Below, piece by piece: positions 37,373-47,886 of a stretch of 64,000 nucleotides of DNA. Source of the DNA: Bacillus sp. CGMCC 1.16541 (lineage in GTDB: Bacteria > Bacillota > Bacilli > Bacillales > Bacillaceae_H). A program made the translations under genes and the position numbers. The DNA lies in the NCBI RefSeq assembly GCF_003184905.1, contig NZ_QFRU01000005.1:1-64000 (forward strand). Direction: 5' to 3'. Every line of letters starts with the position of its first letter. The first letter of the stretch is position 1. The notes under the pieces were generated by a model that was not told the DNA's origin, ran no database searches, and worked only from the letters and a program-made list of their open reading frames with translations.

Positions 37373-38431
37373 TTATTTCCCCTCCTTGCTTAATCTCATC
37401 ATAAACCAACGGATGATATAGCTTGATGCAACAAATAAAATAATTAAGGCTATGACGATTTCAATAAGTTCGGAAGGTACATCTGCCATAAAGTTCATTT
37501 GTGGGGCCGCTGTCTTCAAACCACCAAATAAAAAGGCAGCCAGTACAATTCCAATGGCACTATTTGCACCTAATAAGGCTACAGCGATTCCATCAAAACC
37601 TGTTCCTGTAAACGCTGAAAGTGTATTCATATACCCGAATGTACCTAGACCTTCCATCGCACCTGCAACACCAGCGAATGCACCTGAAATGGCCATAGAT
37701 AAAATAATATTTCGTTCAACACTCATTCCTGCATAGTGAGAAGCATGTTGATTAAACCCTACTGCTTTTAATTCAAAGCCTTTTGTTGTTTTATTTAAAA
37801 GAAACCACATAACAATTGCTGCAATGAGGGCAATGATAATCCCATAATGAAGGCGAGAATTGTTTGTTAATGCCGCTAACATTGGTGAAGTTAATGACGC
37901 TGACTCATTGATATTATGTGATTTTTCATTTCCAGCATATAAAAACTCACGAATGATTGCGCTCGTTATATAAAGAGCAATATAGTTCATCATGATTGTG
38001 ACAATCACTTCGTGAACTTTAAAACGCGCTTTTAGTAATCCTGGAATAAAGCCCCAAATCGCTCCAGCAAAACCTGCAACTAATACAGCGAGAGGAATAT
38101 GAATCACTGTTGGTAACTCAAAAGCGTATCCTACCCAAACAGCCGATAACCAACCGACTAATAATTGGCCTTCTACTCCGATATTAAAAAGACCTGTTTT
38201 AAAAGCGAATGCTACAGCAATACCTGCTAAAATAAGCGGTGTCATTGCTCGAATGGTTTCTCCAATTGCTTTAGGACTACCTAACATGCCATTAAATAAA
38301 GCTTCGTACCCATAAACAGGATCGTAGCCTCCTAATAACATAATGATGGCACCAACTAATAAGCCTAACACAGCTGCAAACACAGGAATAATAATATTAA
38401 TAGCACGTTCACTTTTTAGCCATTTACTCAT
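37373..38431 (-). CDS. nupP: Nucleoside ABC transporter permease (NupP/YufP type)
   Basis: A 352-residue permease paired with NupQ. It has an N-terminal helix, then FKTGLFNIGVEGQLLVGWLSAVWVG and the cytoplasmic contact loop KAVGFNQHASHYAGMSVERN (about 227-246). The ATG overlaps the ATPase stop by 4 bases (38428-38431), so translation is coupled. Together the two permeases form the membrane channel. Confidence 0.9.
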   Translation of the reverse strand: MSKWLKSERAINIIIPVFAAVLGLLVGAIIMLLGGYDPVYGYEALFNGMLGSPKAIGETIRAMTPLILAGIAVAFAFKTGLFNIGVEGQLLVGWLSAVWVGYAFELPTVIHIPLAVLVAGFAGAIWGFIPGLLKARFKVHEVIVTIMMNYIALYITSAIIREFLYAGNEKSHNINESASLTSPMLAALTNNSRLHYGIIIALIAAIVMWFLLNKTTKGFELKAVGFNQHASHYAGMSVERNIILSMAISGAFAGVAGAMEGLGTFGYMNTLSAFTGTGFDGIAVALLGANSAIGIVLAAFLFGGLKTAAPQMNFMADVPSELIEIVIALIILFVASSYIIRWFMMRLSKEGK

Positions 38432-39957
38432 GGAGTTTCACCGACTTTCTTTCGCTGTCCACCAGCCATTAATAGGCCTAACTCTTGTTCATTTGTTTGT
38501 TTTGGATCCACGATATCTACAATCTTACCTTCATAAATAACAGCAATTCGATCACTTAGGTTCATAACCTCGTCCAATTCTAAAGATACAAGTAACACTG
38601 CTTTTCCTTTGTCTCGTTCTTCTACTAGTTTACGATGAATAAACTCAATTGCCCCAACGTCTAAACCACGTGTTGGTTGAGCTGCAATTAACAAATTTGG
38701 ACTACGATCTACTTCCCTCGCAATAATCGCTTTTTGCTGATTTCCCCCCGATAACGCACGTGCTGGAGTATACTCACTTGGTGTTCGCACATCGTATTCT
38801 TTTATGAGCGACTTTGCTTTTTCATAAATACTCTTATAGTTCAAAATACCCTTTTTTGATAAAGGTTGTTGATAATACGTTTGAAGCGCAATGTTTTCTC
38901 CAATTGTATAATCAAGAACAAGCCCATGTTTATGACGATCTTGAGGAATATGCCCAACACCTGATTCTGTAATTCTACGAGTCTTCATACCTATTAATTC
39001 TTTTTCTTTTAATCGAATAGATCCAGACTTTACTTTACGTAACCCAGTAATTGCTTCAATTAGTTCGCTTTGACCATTCCCATCTACACCTGCAATTCCT
39101 ACAATTTCACCTGCACGAATAGACAGATTTAACTCGTTAACAGCTACTACTCCTCGACTATCTTCTACCACTAGATGTTCAATCTTTAACACATCATCAG
39201 TTGGCTTTGCTTCTTGTTTGTCTGTTTTAAAGTGTACTTCACGCCCCACCATTAACGATGCTAATTCATCTGGATTCGTCTCTGATACTTCTACTGTACC
39301 GATCCCAACACCTTTTCTAATAATTGTACAACGGTCACAAACAGCCATAATCTCTTTTAATTTGTGTGTAATTAAAATGATCGATTTTCCCTCATGAATC
39401 AATCGCTTCATAATCTCAATTAACTCTGTAATTTCTTGTGGTGTTAAAGCAGCGGTTGGTTCATCAAAGATGAGAATTTCAGCTCCTCGATAAAGAGTCT
39501 TCAAAATCTCAACGCGCTGTTGCATTCCAACCGAAATATCTTCAATTTTTGCATAAGGATCTACAGACAAACCATATTTTATCGATAAGTCTTCAATCGT
39601 TTTTGCTGCTTCTTGAATGTTAATTTTTCCTGTCTTGGTCGGTTCATTACCTAAGATAATGTTTTCTGTCACTGTAAAGTTTTGAACAAGCATGAAATGT
39701 TGATGAACCATTCCGATACCAAGATTGTTAGCGACATTTGGATCTGTAATCTTCACTACTTTTCCATTAACTTTAATTTCACCTTTTTCAGGCTGATAAA
39801 GACCAAACAACACGTTCATTAATGTTGATTTACCTGCTCCATTTTCCCCTAATAGTGCATGTATTTCTCCCTTTTTCACTTGGAGTGTAATATTATCATT
39901 TGCCACAATACCAGGAAATTCTTTACGAATTCCAAGCATTTCAATTACATAACTCAC
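38428..39957 (-). CDS. nupO: Nucleoside ABC transporter ATPase (NupO/YufO type), two ABC domains
   Basis: A 509-residue ATPase with two ABC cassettes in one chain, the sugar/nucleoside type. Cassette 1: Walker A GENGAGKST (about 35-43), signature ISVGMQQRVEI, Walker B LIFDEPTAAL. Cassette 2: P-loop region GVDGNGQSE and signature ALSGGNQQKAI, with the degenerate Walker B LIAAQPTRGLD usual for this group. The GTG at 39957 (AGGGAG site) gives MSYVIEMLGIRKEF, matching YufO; an upstream GTG is possible. Confidence 0.93.
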   Translation of the reverse strand: MSYVIEMLGIRKEFPGIVANDNITLQVKKGEIHALLGENGAGKSTLMNVLFGLYQPEKGEIKVNGKVVKITDPNVANNLGIGMVHQHFMLVQNFTVTENIILGNEPTKTGKINIQEAAKTIEDLSIKYGLSVDPYAKIEDISVGMQQRVEILKTLYRGAEILIFDEPTAALTPQEITELIEIMKRLIHEGKSIILITHKLKEIMAVCDRCTIIRKGVGIGTVEVSETNPDELASLMVGREVHFKTDKQEAKPTDDVLKIEHLVVEDSRGVVAVNELNLSIRAGEIVGIAGVDGNGQSELIEAITGLRKVKSGSIRLKEKELIGMKTRRITESGVGHIPQDRHKHGLVLDYTIGENIALQTYYQQPLSKKGILNYKSIYEKAKSLIKEYDVRTPSEYTPARALSGGNQQKAIIAREVDRSPNLLIAAQPTRGLDVGAIEFIHRKLVEERDKGKAVLLVSLELDEVMNLSDRIAVIYEGKIVDIVDPKQTNEQELGLLMAGGQRKKVGETP

Positions 39958-40032
39958 TACGCTCACTCCCTATTTGCATGCCATCATGTATATAGTGACT
40001 ATTCACCTATATTTTCTGTTGCTTTGTTAGTA

Positions 40033-40059
40033 AAAAGGCTAGCCTACGACTAGCCTTTT
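40033..40059 (-). terminator. Leaky terminator between nupN and nupO
   Basis: AAAAGGCTAG/CTAGCCTTTT hairpin with T-runs on both strands, in the gap after the binding-protein gene. Such hairpins raise binding protein over ATPase and permease levels. Confidence 0.8.
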
Positions 40060-40076
40060 CTTATCCATGTTAAGTC

Positions 40077-41165
40077 TTATTTTAATGTCGTTACAAACTG
40101 TTCAAATGCTTCATCAGTAGCTGGTACTTCGATTTCACCTTTTAGAATTTTTTGCTCAAATTCTTCAACTGTTTTTAATGCTTCTTCACTTACGTTTTCT
40201 GTTGTAGGTGCAATGCTAATTCCGTCTTCTTCAAGACCAAATACTACTTCTTCACCACCTGGGAAGTCACCTTCCATTGCGCGCTTCGACACTTCATAAA
40301 CTGCTACATCTACACGTTTAACCATCGAAGTAAGTGTTACATTTTCTGGTAAACCTTCTTCGTGTTGGTCACGGTCTACACCGATAACCCATACATCTTC
40401 ACCTTTTTTCTTACGGTTTTTCGCTTCAGTAAACACCCCTACACCTGTACCACCTGCTGCGTGATAAATAATATCTGCACCTTGACTATACATTGCAGAT
40501 GCAATTGTTGTTCCTTTTGCAGAGTCATTAAAATCTTCTGCATATTGAACAACTACTTCTGCATCTGGATTCACCGATTTAACACCAGCTTTGAAACCAT
40601 TTTCAAACTTTTTAATTAATGGAGATTCTACTCCACCAATAAATCCAATTTTATTAGACTTTGTATGTTTCGCAGCAATAACTCCGACTAAGAAAGAACC
40701 TTGTTCTTCTTTAAATAGAATACTAGCTACGTTATCTAATCCTTCTGCTTTTAAAGAATCATCCACTAATCCAAAGTTTACATCTGGATTTTGTCCTGCG
40801 ACAATTTTCACGTCTTCTTTTAATAAGAATCCGATTCCGTATGTCACATTGAATCCTGCTTCAGCAAATGTTGATAAGTTACTTTGATACTCAGAAGCTT
40901 GATTTGATTGCGCGTATTTAAAACCTTTACCCTCTTCTAAGCCGTTCTCTTGACCAAACTTTGTTACACCTTCCCAAGCAGATTGGTTAAATGATTTGTC
41001 ATCTATCCCACCTGTATCTGTAACCATTCCCACTTTAAAATCAACTTTTTTACCTTCGCTACTTCCACCTTCTGATGTAGTTGATTCACTAGAACCACAC
41101 GCACTTAATAACGTTCCTGCTGCTAATACAAGTGATAATGCTAACCCTGCTTTACGTTTTTTCAT
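40077..41165 (-). CDS. nupN: Nucleoside-binding lipoprotein (NupN/YufN, BMP family)
   Basis: A 362-residue substrate-binding lipoprotein. Signal peptide with lipobox LSAC (Cys about 23), then a Ser/Gly linker and the BMP/Med fold: GMVTDTGGIDDKSFNQSAWEG (about 46-66) binds the nucleoside, and KIGFIGGVESPLIKKFENGF is the family's hinge region. It delivers nucleosides to NupOPQ. First gene of the operon, with GGGGG ahead of the ATG. Confidence 0.93.
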   Translation of the reverse strand: MKKRKAGLALSLVLAAGTLLSACGSSESTTSEGGSSEGKKVDFKVGMVTDTGGIDDKSFNQSAWEGVTKFGQENGLEEGKGFKYAQSNQASEYQSNLSTFAEAGFNVTYGIGFLLKEDVKIVAGQNPDVNFGLVDDSLKAEGLDNVASILFKEEQGSFLVGVIAAKHTKSNKIGFIGGVESPLIKKFENGFKAGVKSVNPDAEVVVQYAEDFNDSAKGTTIASAMYSQGADIIYHAAGGTGVGVFTEAKNRKKKGEDVWVIGVDRDQHEEGLPENVTLTSMVKRVDVAVYEVSKRAMEGDFPGGEEVVFGLEEDGISIAPTTENVSEEALKTVEEFEQKILKGEIEVPATDEAFEQFVTTLK

Positions 41166-41271
41166 TAGTAAGACCCCCTAGAATTGGTTAAAGTAAGTAA
41201 ATCGACGATTAAAAAATTATTAAACTATGTTGGCACACACCTCCTTAAAAGTGCTTACAAAACCAATTAAT

Positions 41272-41328
41272 AATATTCAAATAATTATTTGTAAAAAAAT
41301 AAACCTACTTAGCAATATTCAGATATTT
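41272..41328 (-). promoter_or_regulatory. nup operon promoter with two CodY-like boxes
   Basis: Candidate promoter on the minus strand: TTGCTA (41310-41315), 16 bases, TACAAA (41288-41293). AATATTCAGATATTT (41314-41328) and AATATTCAAATAATT (41272-41286) each differ from the CodY motif AATTTTCWGAAAATT at three positions and flank the promoter. CodY control of this operon is known in B. subtilis. The region is AT-rich, so chance matches are possible. Confidence 0.45.
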
Positions 41329-41341
41329 CTCTACAAAAAAA

Positions 41342-42067
41342 TTATACTCTCTTTCTAAGAACGTGAAAGCTAAATTGATCTGCTTTAAAATAGTTTAGTG
41401 AATACAAAATTGGTTCATCATCTAAATCATAATGCATTTGTTTTAAGACTAGAAGAGCGGTTTCAGGCTCACATTGTAAAATGGGAGATATTTTCTCATG
41501 ATAACCAACAGGTTCAATATGAGTCACGGCGTATGAAATATGTTTTCCTGCTTGTGATTCTAGGATTTCAAAGAGTGACTCTTGTTTGTACTCAAAATTT
41601 TTCGGTAAATACTTTTGAGGTACTTTGTCGATACAATAAACGACTGGGTCACTATTTGCGGTACGAACACGCTCCACAAGTAAAACGTCCTCATTTACTT
41701 CGCATTGAAAGCGTCGTGCATCTTCTTCTGTCGAGCCTTGGACCTGTGATGAAAGAAAGATTGTCCCAGGTTTCATCCCACCCTGCTTAATCATGTCCGT
41801 TATACTGCTTAATTGCTCAATACCTGACATAAATGTTGGCTTACTATTAACAAATGTCCCCACACCATGACGACGTATTACAATGTTCTCTTCTTCTAGA
41901 ATTCGTAGTGCTTCACGCAATGTTGCTCGACTTACACCTAGTTGTTTTGATAAGTCAAATTCCGATGGAAGCTTCTCTTTTTCTTTGTATATTCCTTGAT
42001 TAATATTCTGTTTAATTTCGTCAATTACTTGCAGATACAAGTGTCGACTATCTGTCTTGATAGACAT
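41342..42067 (-). CDS. ymfC: YmfC, GntR/HutC-family transcription regulator
   Basis: About 241 residues. N-terminal winged helix (about 5-75) with the GntR pattern [29 protein letters not shown], then the UTRA ligand domain (about 90-235). Start at the ATG 42067 ([22 protein letters not shown] site); the frame is open 10 codons further, across the operator. It lies upstream of and parallel to the nucleoside transporter, so it may regulate it, possibly with a nucleoside-type or sugar ligand; that is inference from position. Confidence 0.9.
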   Translation of the reverse strand: MSIKTDSRHLYLQVIDEIKQNINQGIYKEKEKLPSEFDLSKQLGVSRATLREALRILEEENIVIRRHGVGTFVNSKPTFMSGIEQLSSITDMIKQGGMKPGTIFLSSQVQGSTEEDARRFQCEVNEDVLLVERVRTANSDPVVYCIDKVPQKYLPKNFEYKQESLFEILESQAGKHISYAVTHIEPVGYHEKISPILQCEPETALLVLKQMHYDLDDEPILYSLNYFKADQFSFHVLRKRV

Positions 42068-42094
42068 ACAGCTTCCCCCACAATCCTTCTTGGT

Positions 42095-42110
42095 CATCAG
42101 ACCTCTGATG
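42095..42110. promoter_or_regulatory. Palindromic operator candidate in the ymfC leader
   Basis: CATCAGA-CC-TCTGATG, perfect 7-base arms, between the predicted promoter and the ymfC ribosome site: a usual place for a GntR autorepressor site. Confidence 0.5.
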
Positions 42111-42132
42111 TTTGACTACATTTTCCGAAAAT

Positions 42133-42141
42133 AATATATCA
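42133..42141 (-). promoter_or_regulatory. Extended -10 promoter of ymfC
   Basis: Minus strand TGA-TATATT with no clear -35. The 375-base gap between spoIIIE and ymfC holds this, the operator and the spoIIIE terminator; the remainder is AT-rich with no frame that looks coding. Confidence 0.4.
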
Positions 42142-42397
42142 CTTTTCGACAAATAAATAAATAGGTTATATTAATTTTATTTACAAAAGTTTAATATTTT
42201 ATTAAAAATACTATTTTTTGAATTTTATCGTCCTATTCTTTCATTTTTTATAGTATGATGAAGTATTAAGAGACCATTATAAACAAACATTTAAAGAGTT
42301 TATCGCTCTATCATTCGTGTTTTATATTTATCATTCACTTTGAAAGAGTATTCATTTTTAATTAAAGCGACACAACCGAATATCTATAAAGTCTTAA

Positions 42398-42433
42398 AAA
42401 AAGGATAACACATTCAAATGTGCTATCCTTTTT
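42398..42433 (-). terminator. Intrinsic terminator of spoIIIE
   Basis: AAAAAGGATA/TATCCTTTTT with inner CACATT/AATGTG, 10 bases after the spoIIIE stop. Confidence 0.9.
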
Positions 42434-42442
42434 CTTATTGGT

Positions 42443-44806
42443 CTAAGATCCTACATCTTCGCTTTGTTGTGAGACAAGTACAGCACGTGGTTTACTTCCT
42501 TCATAAGGACCAACCACTCCACGCTCTTCCATCGCATCAATTAAACGAGCTGCTCGATTATAACCAACACGGAATCTTCGTTGTAACATAGAGACAGAAG
42601 CAGTTTGCATCTCTGCAACTAGTTGTACCGCTTCATCGTATAATTCATCTTCAAAATTATCTTCTTTCTCTGGAGCATCTTGAGGAATCATTTCTTCCTG
42701 ATATTGTGCTTTTTGCTGAGAAATTACAAAGTCTACAATTTCTTCGACCTCTTCGTCTGATAAGAATGCGCCTTGTACACGAACAGGCTTTGAAGCGCCT
42801 ACAGGCATGAAAAGCATATCACCTCGACCTAGTAACTTTTCTGCTCCACCCATATCAAGGATTGTACGTGAATCCGTTTGAGACGATACACTAAAGGCAA
42901 TTCGAGAAGGAATATTTGCTTTAATGACGCCAGTAATAACATCTACAGAAGGCCTTTGTGTCGCAATAATTAAGTGAATACCTGCAGCACGAGCCATTTG
43001 AGCTAAACGTGTAATGGAATCCTCTACATCCGATGAAGCAACCATCATTAAGTCTGCAAGCTCATCCACTATCACAACAATATACGGCAATGTCGGTTGT
43101 TTAGCTTCTTCATGTTCGTTTTCACGCTTAATGTACTCGTTATACCCTTCAATATTACGCGTCCCCGTATGAGAAAATAATTCATATCGACGCTCCATTT
43201 CACTTACTACTTTTTTCAAAGCTTGTGATGCCTTTTTAGGATCTGTCACAACAGGTGCCAGTAAGTGCGGAATACCGTTATACATATTTAACTCAACCAT
43301 TTTTGGATCAATCATCATGAGCTTCACTTCATGAGGCTTGGCTCTCATAAGTAAACTAACGATAATTCCATTGACACACACACTTTTTCCACTACCCGTT
43401 GCTCCAGCAACAAGTAAATGGGGCATTTTATTGAGCTCAGCTAATACCGCTTCCCCCGAAATATCTCGCCCTAATCCAATTAAAAGCTTCGCATCTGGAC
43501 GATTGTTTTCTTTTCCTTCAAGTACCTCTCGTAAAGATACCATCGCTACTTCTTCATTTGGAACTTCAATACCAACCGCTGATTTACCTGGTATTGGCGC
43601 TTCAATTCTTATATCTTTCGCAGCCAATGCTAATGCTAAATCATCACTTAAATTAACAATCTTACTTACTTTTACTCCTACATCTGGATACACTTCATAT
43701 TTCGTTACAGCAGGACCTAAATGGACTTTGGCAACTTTTGCTTTTACACCAAAGCTTTGAAATGTTTTTTCTAACTTCTTTGCATTCGCATGAATATTTT
43801 TATGTTCTTTTAATTGATTATGCTTTTTAGGCGCTGCTAATAAGCGAATTGGTGGTAATTCGTATGATTTATTTTCTGCTTCTGAAAATGTAATAACAGG
43901 TGCAGGCGACTGCTCTTCTTTTTGAGTTTCTTTTTTCACCACTTGCTGTTGAATCGGTTTAGTTTGCACTGGCGATAAAGACTCTGGCTTTACACTTACC
44001 TGCTCTTGTGCTTCATCACTATAATTAAAATGTTCGATGATTGGCGGAACGGTTGATTCTTCTTGTTGTTCTTCCTGAACATCTGCGCTTGCCGCCTCTT
44101 CAAAGTCTACAGTTGATTCTGCTTGTCTAGATCGTGTTCTGACTCTCGTGCGCGGAGCAGCTTTTCTTTTTTGAACCCATTCTTTTAAATCTTCAATCCC
44201 CTCTTTCAATTCTGTCATAAAGAAAGACAAGATCGGTCGAATAATTTTCATCAAGGTTTCTTGCAATGAACGCCCAGTGATTAGAATAATTCCAACCATA
44301 ATAAGAAGAGAAGCAATTAATTCTGTTCCTAGCCGATCAAATAAGAAGTAGCAAATGGCAAACATAATAGAGCCAATCATCCCACCACCTAAATCGCTAG
44401 TGGCTTGCCCTTTTGCTTCTAGCATAAATAAGTCCCATGTATTTAAAATAACAGATGGATGAGCAAAGTTCCCATCACGAGATAAATTTTGAAACAATGT
44501 GACATGACTAAACAATAGGATAGCTAACACGATAATATATGTACCAATCAGTTGTCTTGTTATAAATGGAGGCCATGTCCGCTTCCAAATGACATAAACA
44601 GATAAAATAAGTAGTCCTATTAATCCTAACATGTACCATTCACCTGCAAAAAGCCTTACAACTAATACAATGGCGCGTCCCACTGCACCTAATTCTGCCA
44701 TCGCAATTAACGATAGCGCGAGAATGAAAAGACCAATTAATTCAAAACGTATAATCCTTTTCCATTCATCAATCTTCACTTGACTTCTTTTCTTTTTCTT
44801 CGCCAT
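42443..44806 (-). CDS. spoIIIE: DNA translocase SpoIIIE (FtsK family)
   Basis: Pumps the chromosome into the forespore through the sporulation septum, and clears trapped DNA in vegetative cells. From the ATG at 44806 (GGAGTG site) it has 787 residues, the B. subtilis length. Four membrane helices (about 20-165), a variable linker rich in Glu/Gln/Pro (about 205-330), the motor domain with Walker [14 protein letters not shown] (about 455) and Walker [13 protein letters not shown], and a C-terminal gamma winged helix (about 720-780, [17 protein letters not shown]) that reads SRS sites. Confidence 0.96.
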   Translation of the reverse strand: MAKKKKRSQVKIDEWKRIIRFELIGLFILALSLIAMAELGAVGRAIVLVVRLFAGEWYMLGLIGLLILSVYVIWKRTWPPFITRQLIGTYIIVLAILLFSHVTLFQNLSRDGNFAHPSVILNTWDLFMLEAKGQATSDLGGGMIGSIMFAICYFLFDRLGTELIASLLIMVGIILITGRSLQETLMKIIRPILSFFMTELKEGIEDLKEWVQKRKAAPRTRVRTRSRQAESTVDFEEAASADVQEEQQEESTVPPIIEHFNYSDEAQEQVSVKPESLSPVQTKPIQQQVVKKETQKEEQSPAPVITFSEAENKSYELPPIRLLAAPKKHNQLKEHKNIHANAKKLEKTFQSFGVKAKVAKVHLGPAVTKYEVYPDVGVKVSKIVNLSDDLALALAAKDIRIEAPIPGKSAVGIEVPNEEVAMVSLREVLEGKENNRPDAKLLIGLGRDISGEAVLAELNKMPHLLVAGATGSGKSVCVNGIIVSLLMRAKPHEVKLMMIDPKMVELNMYNGIPHLLAPVVTDPKKASQALKKVVSEMERRYELFSHTGTRNIEGYNEYIKRENEHEEAKQPTLPYIVVIVDELADLMMVASSDVEDSITRLAQMARAAGIHLIIATQRPSVDVITGVIKANIPSRIAFSVSSQTDSRTILDMGGAEKLLGRGDMLFMPVGASKPVRVQGAFLSDEEVEEIVDFVISQQKAQYQEEMIPQDAPEKEDNFEDELYDEAVQLVAEMQTASVSMLQRRFRVGYNRAARLIDAMEERGVVGPYEGSKPRAVLVSQQSEDVGS

Positions 44807-44902
44807 CGTTTCACTCCAATCAGTCCTTTTCAACTTGGCCAATCCCAACTATTTACAGAATGCTCAATCTCTTATGTAAACATTATCTAGCATAGTTCGA
44901 AC

Positions 44903-44927
44903 AAAAAAGCAGCCAAAAAAAGGCTGC
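44903..44927 (-). terminator. Intrinsic terminator of tepA-ylzJ
   Basis: GCAGCC-7-GGCTGC with a TTTTTTG tail on the minus strand. Confidence 0.82.
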
Positions 44928-44983
44928 ATGTCCATATTGCTACATTCATTATATCATAAACATATTTTACTTTTACAATGAAA

Positions 44984-45193
44984 TTATAGAGATAAAATTT
45001 GCCCAGGGCCATATTCGCTGTTTAAATAGTCTTGCGGATCTGTACTAAGCATTCTTACAATTTGATATTGCCTTTGTGTATTCTCCATAACCAAAAAAGA
45101 AATACCATTATGTTCAATGGTTTGCAAGCTATCATATTCTGTCGATTCTGTCGGAAAAACAAATTCTTGAGGCATTGATGTATAAAGTATCAT
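44984..45193 (-). CDS. ylzJ: YlzJ-like small protein (69 aa)
   Basis: A 69-residue conserved Bacillus protein of unknown function, opening [14 protein letters not shown] and ending in a short acidic to hydrophobic tail. No membrane helix or metal motif. Its ATG overlaps the tepA stop by 4 bases (45190-45193), so the two are translationally coupled, as in B. subtilis. Confidence 0.82.
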   Translation of the reverse strand: MILYTSMPQEFVFPTESTEYDSLQTIEHNGISFLVMENTQRQYQIVRMLSTDPQDYLNSEYGPGQILSL

Positions 45194-45948
45194 TGTAATA
45201 ATTGGCTATCCTCCCGTGTAATTCCTTTATTTTCAATCAGTTCATTTAATTTTTTTATAGCTTGCCCTACTCCGCCCACTTCGTCAATTAATCCGTATTG
45301 CACTGCATCTGCTCCTACTACATTTGTACCGATATCTCTTGTTAAATTACCTTTAGAAAACATTAGTTCTTTAAATTTTTCCTCCGACACATTAGAGTGC
45401 TTGGTCACAAAGTTAATTACACGCTCTTGCATTTTATCTAAATACTCAAAGGTTTGCGGAACGCCAATAACTAACCCCGTTAGGCGAACCGGGTGAATTG
45501 TCATTGTTGCTGTTCCTGCAATAAATGAGTGAGTGGTTGAGACAGCAATTGGAACACCGATGGAGTGACCCCCTCCTAATACAATCGACACAGACGGCTT
45601 CGATAAAGAAGAAATCATTTCAGCAATTGCTAAACCTGCTTCCACATCTCCACCAACCGTATTTAGAATAATTAATAATCCTTCGATTTTTGGATTTTGC
45701 TCAATTGCGACAATTTGAGGAATCACATGTTCATATTTTGTTGTTTTGTTTTGTGGTGGTAATTGTACATGTCCCTCTACTTGTCCTACAATTGTTAAAC
45801 AATGAATTTTCGAGTCTTGAGCAAGCTGCGGAACATTGGTTTGACCTAATTGCTGAATTTTATCTACTAAACCTTGTTTACCGTCTTCTTTTTTATCAGG
45901 TTGTTGTGGTGCTGTTTCTGAAGAATGAAGTTCATTTTCTTTAAACAT
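45190..45948 (-). CDS. tepA: TepA, ClpP-like translocation-enhancing serine peptidase
   Basis: About 252 residues from the ATG at 45948 (AAAGGAG site; the frame is open 19 codons further). ClpP/SppA fold: [14 protein letters not shown] oxyanion loop, catalytic Ser in [12 protein letters not shown] and catalytic His in MTIHPVRL. In B. subtilis TepA was reported to aid early stages of protein export and may degrade signal peptides. No signal peptide, so cytoplasmic. The N-terminal 60 residues are polar and variable. Confidence 0.92.
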   Translation of the reverse strand: MFKENELHSSETAPQQPDKKEDGKQGLVDKIQQLGQTNVPQLAQDSKIHCLTIVGQVEGHVQLPPQNKTTKYEHVIPQIVAIEQNPKIEGLLIILNTVGGDVEAGLAIAEMISSLSKPSVSIVLGGGHSIGVPIAVSTTHSFIAGTATMTIHPVRLTGLVIGVPQTFEYLDKMQERVINFVTKHSNVSEEKFKELMFSKGNLTRDIGTNVVGADAVQYGLIDEVGGVGQAIKKLNELIENKGITREDSQLLQ

Positions 45949-46021
45949 TCTGTAACTCCTTTCAAACATTAATACTGTTATTATGAGCTTCATCCACTTT
46001 TTCATGCTTTCTTAACTACAA

Positions 46022-46078
46022 AAAAGAACAGACTCACTAAACAGAGAGAGTTACCTCACTGTTTACGCCTGTTCTTTT
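46022..46078 (-). terminator. Intrinsic terminator of rnjB
   Basis: AAAAGAACAG/CTGTTCTTTT arms enclosing an inner AACAG-x-GAG / CTC-x-CTGTT stem; T-run on the minus strand. Confidence 0.8.
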
Positions 46079-46095
46079 GACTTTGAGCGTTTTGC

Positions 46096-47763
46096 TTACA
46101 CTTCCATGATAATTGGAAGAATCATTGGTCTACGTCTCGTTTTTTCAAATAAAAATTGGTTTAAGCTTTCACGCATATTTAACTTTAATGTTGACCATTC
46201 AATTGTTCGCTCTTGCATGCACTTTTGCAGAATTTGTTCAACAAGTGCGGTCGCGTCTTCAAGAAGCTTTTCTGATTCACGAACATATACAAAACCTCGA
46301 GAGATAATTTCTGGCCCTGCTGAAATCTTTTTATTTCCTTTATCAATTGTTACGACAACAATTAAAATACCATCTTGAGATAGTAAACGGCGGTCGCGAA
46401 GAACAATGTTACCTACATCTCCAACTCCTAATCCATCAATAAGAGTGTTACCTGACTGCACTCTGCCCCCCGATTGAGCTAAACCATCTTTTATTTCAAT
46501 AACGTCTCCTTTTTCTAGAAGAAAAATATGGTCTTGTGGTATTCCTGACGCTTCCGCTAATTTCGCGTGAGCTTTTTGCATACGATATTCACCATGAATT
46601 GGTAACACATATGTAGGTTTCATTAAATTAATCATAAATTTTAATTCTTCTTGACTACCATGTCCTGATGTGTGAATCTGCTTTTGTCCATATACAACTG
46701 TTGCACCGATTCGACAGACTAAATCAATGGTTTTTGAAAACTTCGTCTCATGACCTGGTATTGGTGTTGCGGCAATTAAAACAGTATCATCTTCTTTAAT
46801 ACTTACAAGCTTATGTGCTTGTCTCGCCATTCTAGATAACGCAGCCATTGGCTCACCTTGATGACCTGTTGTTAAAATGGCTATCTTTTCGTCACTTTGA
46901 CTGTTAATACCTTGAACAGAGATCAACGTATCTTCAGGTACATTAAGATATCCTAACTCAACTCCAAGTTCAATTACTTTCATCATCGTTCGACCAACAA
47001 CGACTAATTTACGTTCATGCTCAAATGCTGCATTAATTACTTGTTGAATACGCGTGATATTTGAACCGTATGTTGCAACAATAATCCTTCCTTTTTCTTT
47101 TGCATCATAAAAGGCGTCGGAAATTTCTTGATTAATAACGGATTCAGAGACCGTATAACCAAGCCTTTCTGCATTTGTGCTGTCTGATAATAAACAAAGA
47201 ACTCCTTGTTCTCCGATTGCAGCCATTTTACTAATCTCTGATGCATGAGGTCCACTGTAGGATTGATCAAACTTAAAGTCCCCTGTATGAACGACCGCAC
47301 CTTGAGATGTTTGTAAGCATATACCCACTGAATCAGGAATACTATGCATGGTTCTAAAGAAAGTAATGATAGTCGTATCAAACGTTAAAACAGTATTAGA
47401 ATCAATTATATGTAAAAGCTTGTATTTAGAACAACCATATTCTTTCATTTTTTCTCGCACAAGTGCAATTGTCAGCTTTGTACCGTATACAGGTACATCT
47501 AGCTTTCTTAAGATAAATGGTAATGCTCCTATTTGCTCTTCATGACCGTGTGTAAGTAAAATCGCTTTTACTCTTGCTTTATTATCTACTAAATACGAAA
47601 TATCAGGAATAACCATATCAATTCCTAGCATCTCGTCTTCTGGAAACATTAACCCTGCATCTACTACATAGATGTCATCATTAATCTCGATGACATACAT
47701 GTTTTTTCCAACCTCTCCAACTCCACCTAATGCAAAAATTTTAATATTTTCTGTCTTTTTCAT
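46096..47763 (-). CDS. rnjB: Ribonuclease J2
   Basis: Beta-CASP metallo-beta-lactamase ribonuclease, partner of RNase J1 in RNA processing and 5' decay. From the ATG at 47763 it has 555 residues, as in B. subtilis RnjB. The zinc motif that reads HGHxDH in J1 is HGHEEQ here (about 76-81), so one metal ligand is missing, as in B. subtilis J2 (HGHDEN). Other core motifs remain (HTGDFKFDQ, SGHGSQEEL, HGEYRM). GGGAGG is 13 bases from the ATG, so the exact start is slightly uncertain. Confidence 0.93.
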   Translation of the reverse strand: MKKTENIKIFALGGVGEVGKNMYVIEINDDIYVVDAGLMFPEDEMLGIDMVIPDISYLVDNKARVKAILLTHGHEEQIGALPFILRKLDVPVYGTKLTIALVREKMKEYGCSKYKLLHIIDSNTVLTFDTTIITFFRTMHSIPDSVGICLQTSQGAVVHTGDFKFDQSYSGPHASEISKMAAIGEQGVLCLLSDSTNAERLGYTVSESVINQEISDAFYDAKEKGRIIVATYGSNITRIQQVINAAFEHERKLVVVGRTMMKVIELGVELGYLNVPEDTLISVQGINSQSDEKIAILTTGHQGEPMAALSRMARQAHKLVSIKEDDTVLIAATPIPGHETKFSKTIDLVCRIGATVVYGQKQIHTSGHGSQEELKFMINLMKPTYVLPIHGEYRMQKAHAKLAEASGIPQDHIFLLEKGDVIEIKDGLAQSGGRVQSGNTLIDGLGVGDVGNIVLRDRRLLSQDGILIVVVTIDKGNKKISAGPEIISRGFVYVRESEKLLEDATALVEQILQKCMQERTIEWSTLKLNMRESLNQFLFEKTRRRPMILPIIMEV

Positions 47764-47886
47764 AGCTACTAGTTTTCCTCCCACATAAACTTACAACCCG
47801 CTCAAAGTCACTTGCATTTATTATAACGTATGCAAGAAATGGAATACAAGAAATTTCAAAGCTATCACAATCTTCACTTAAATAAA

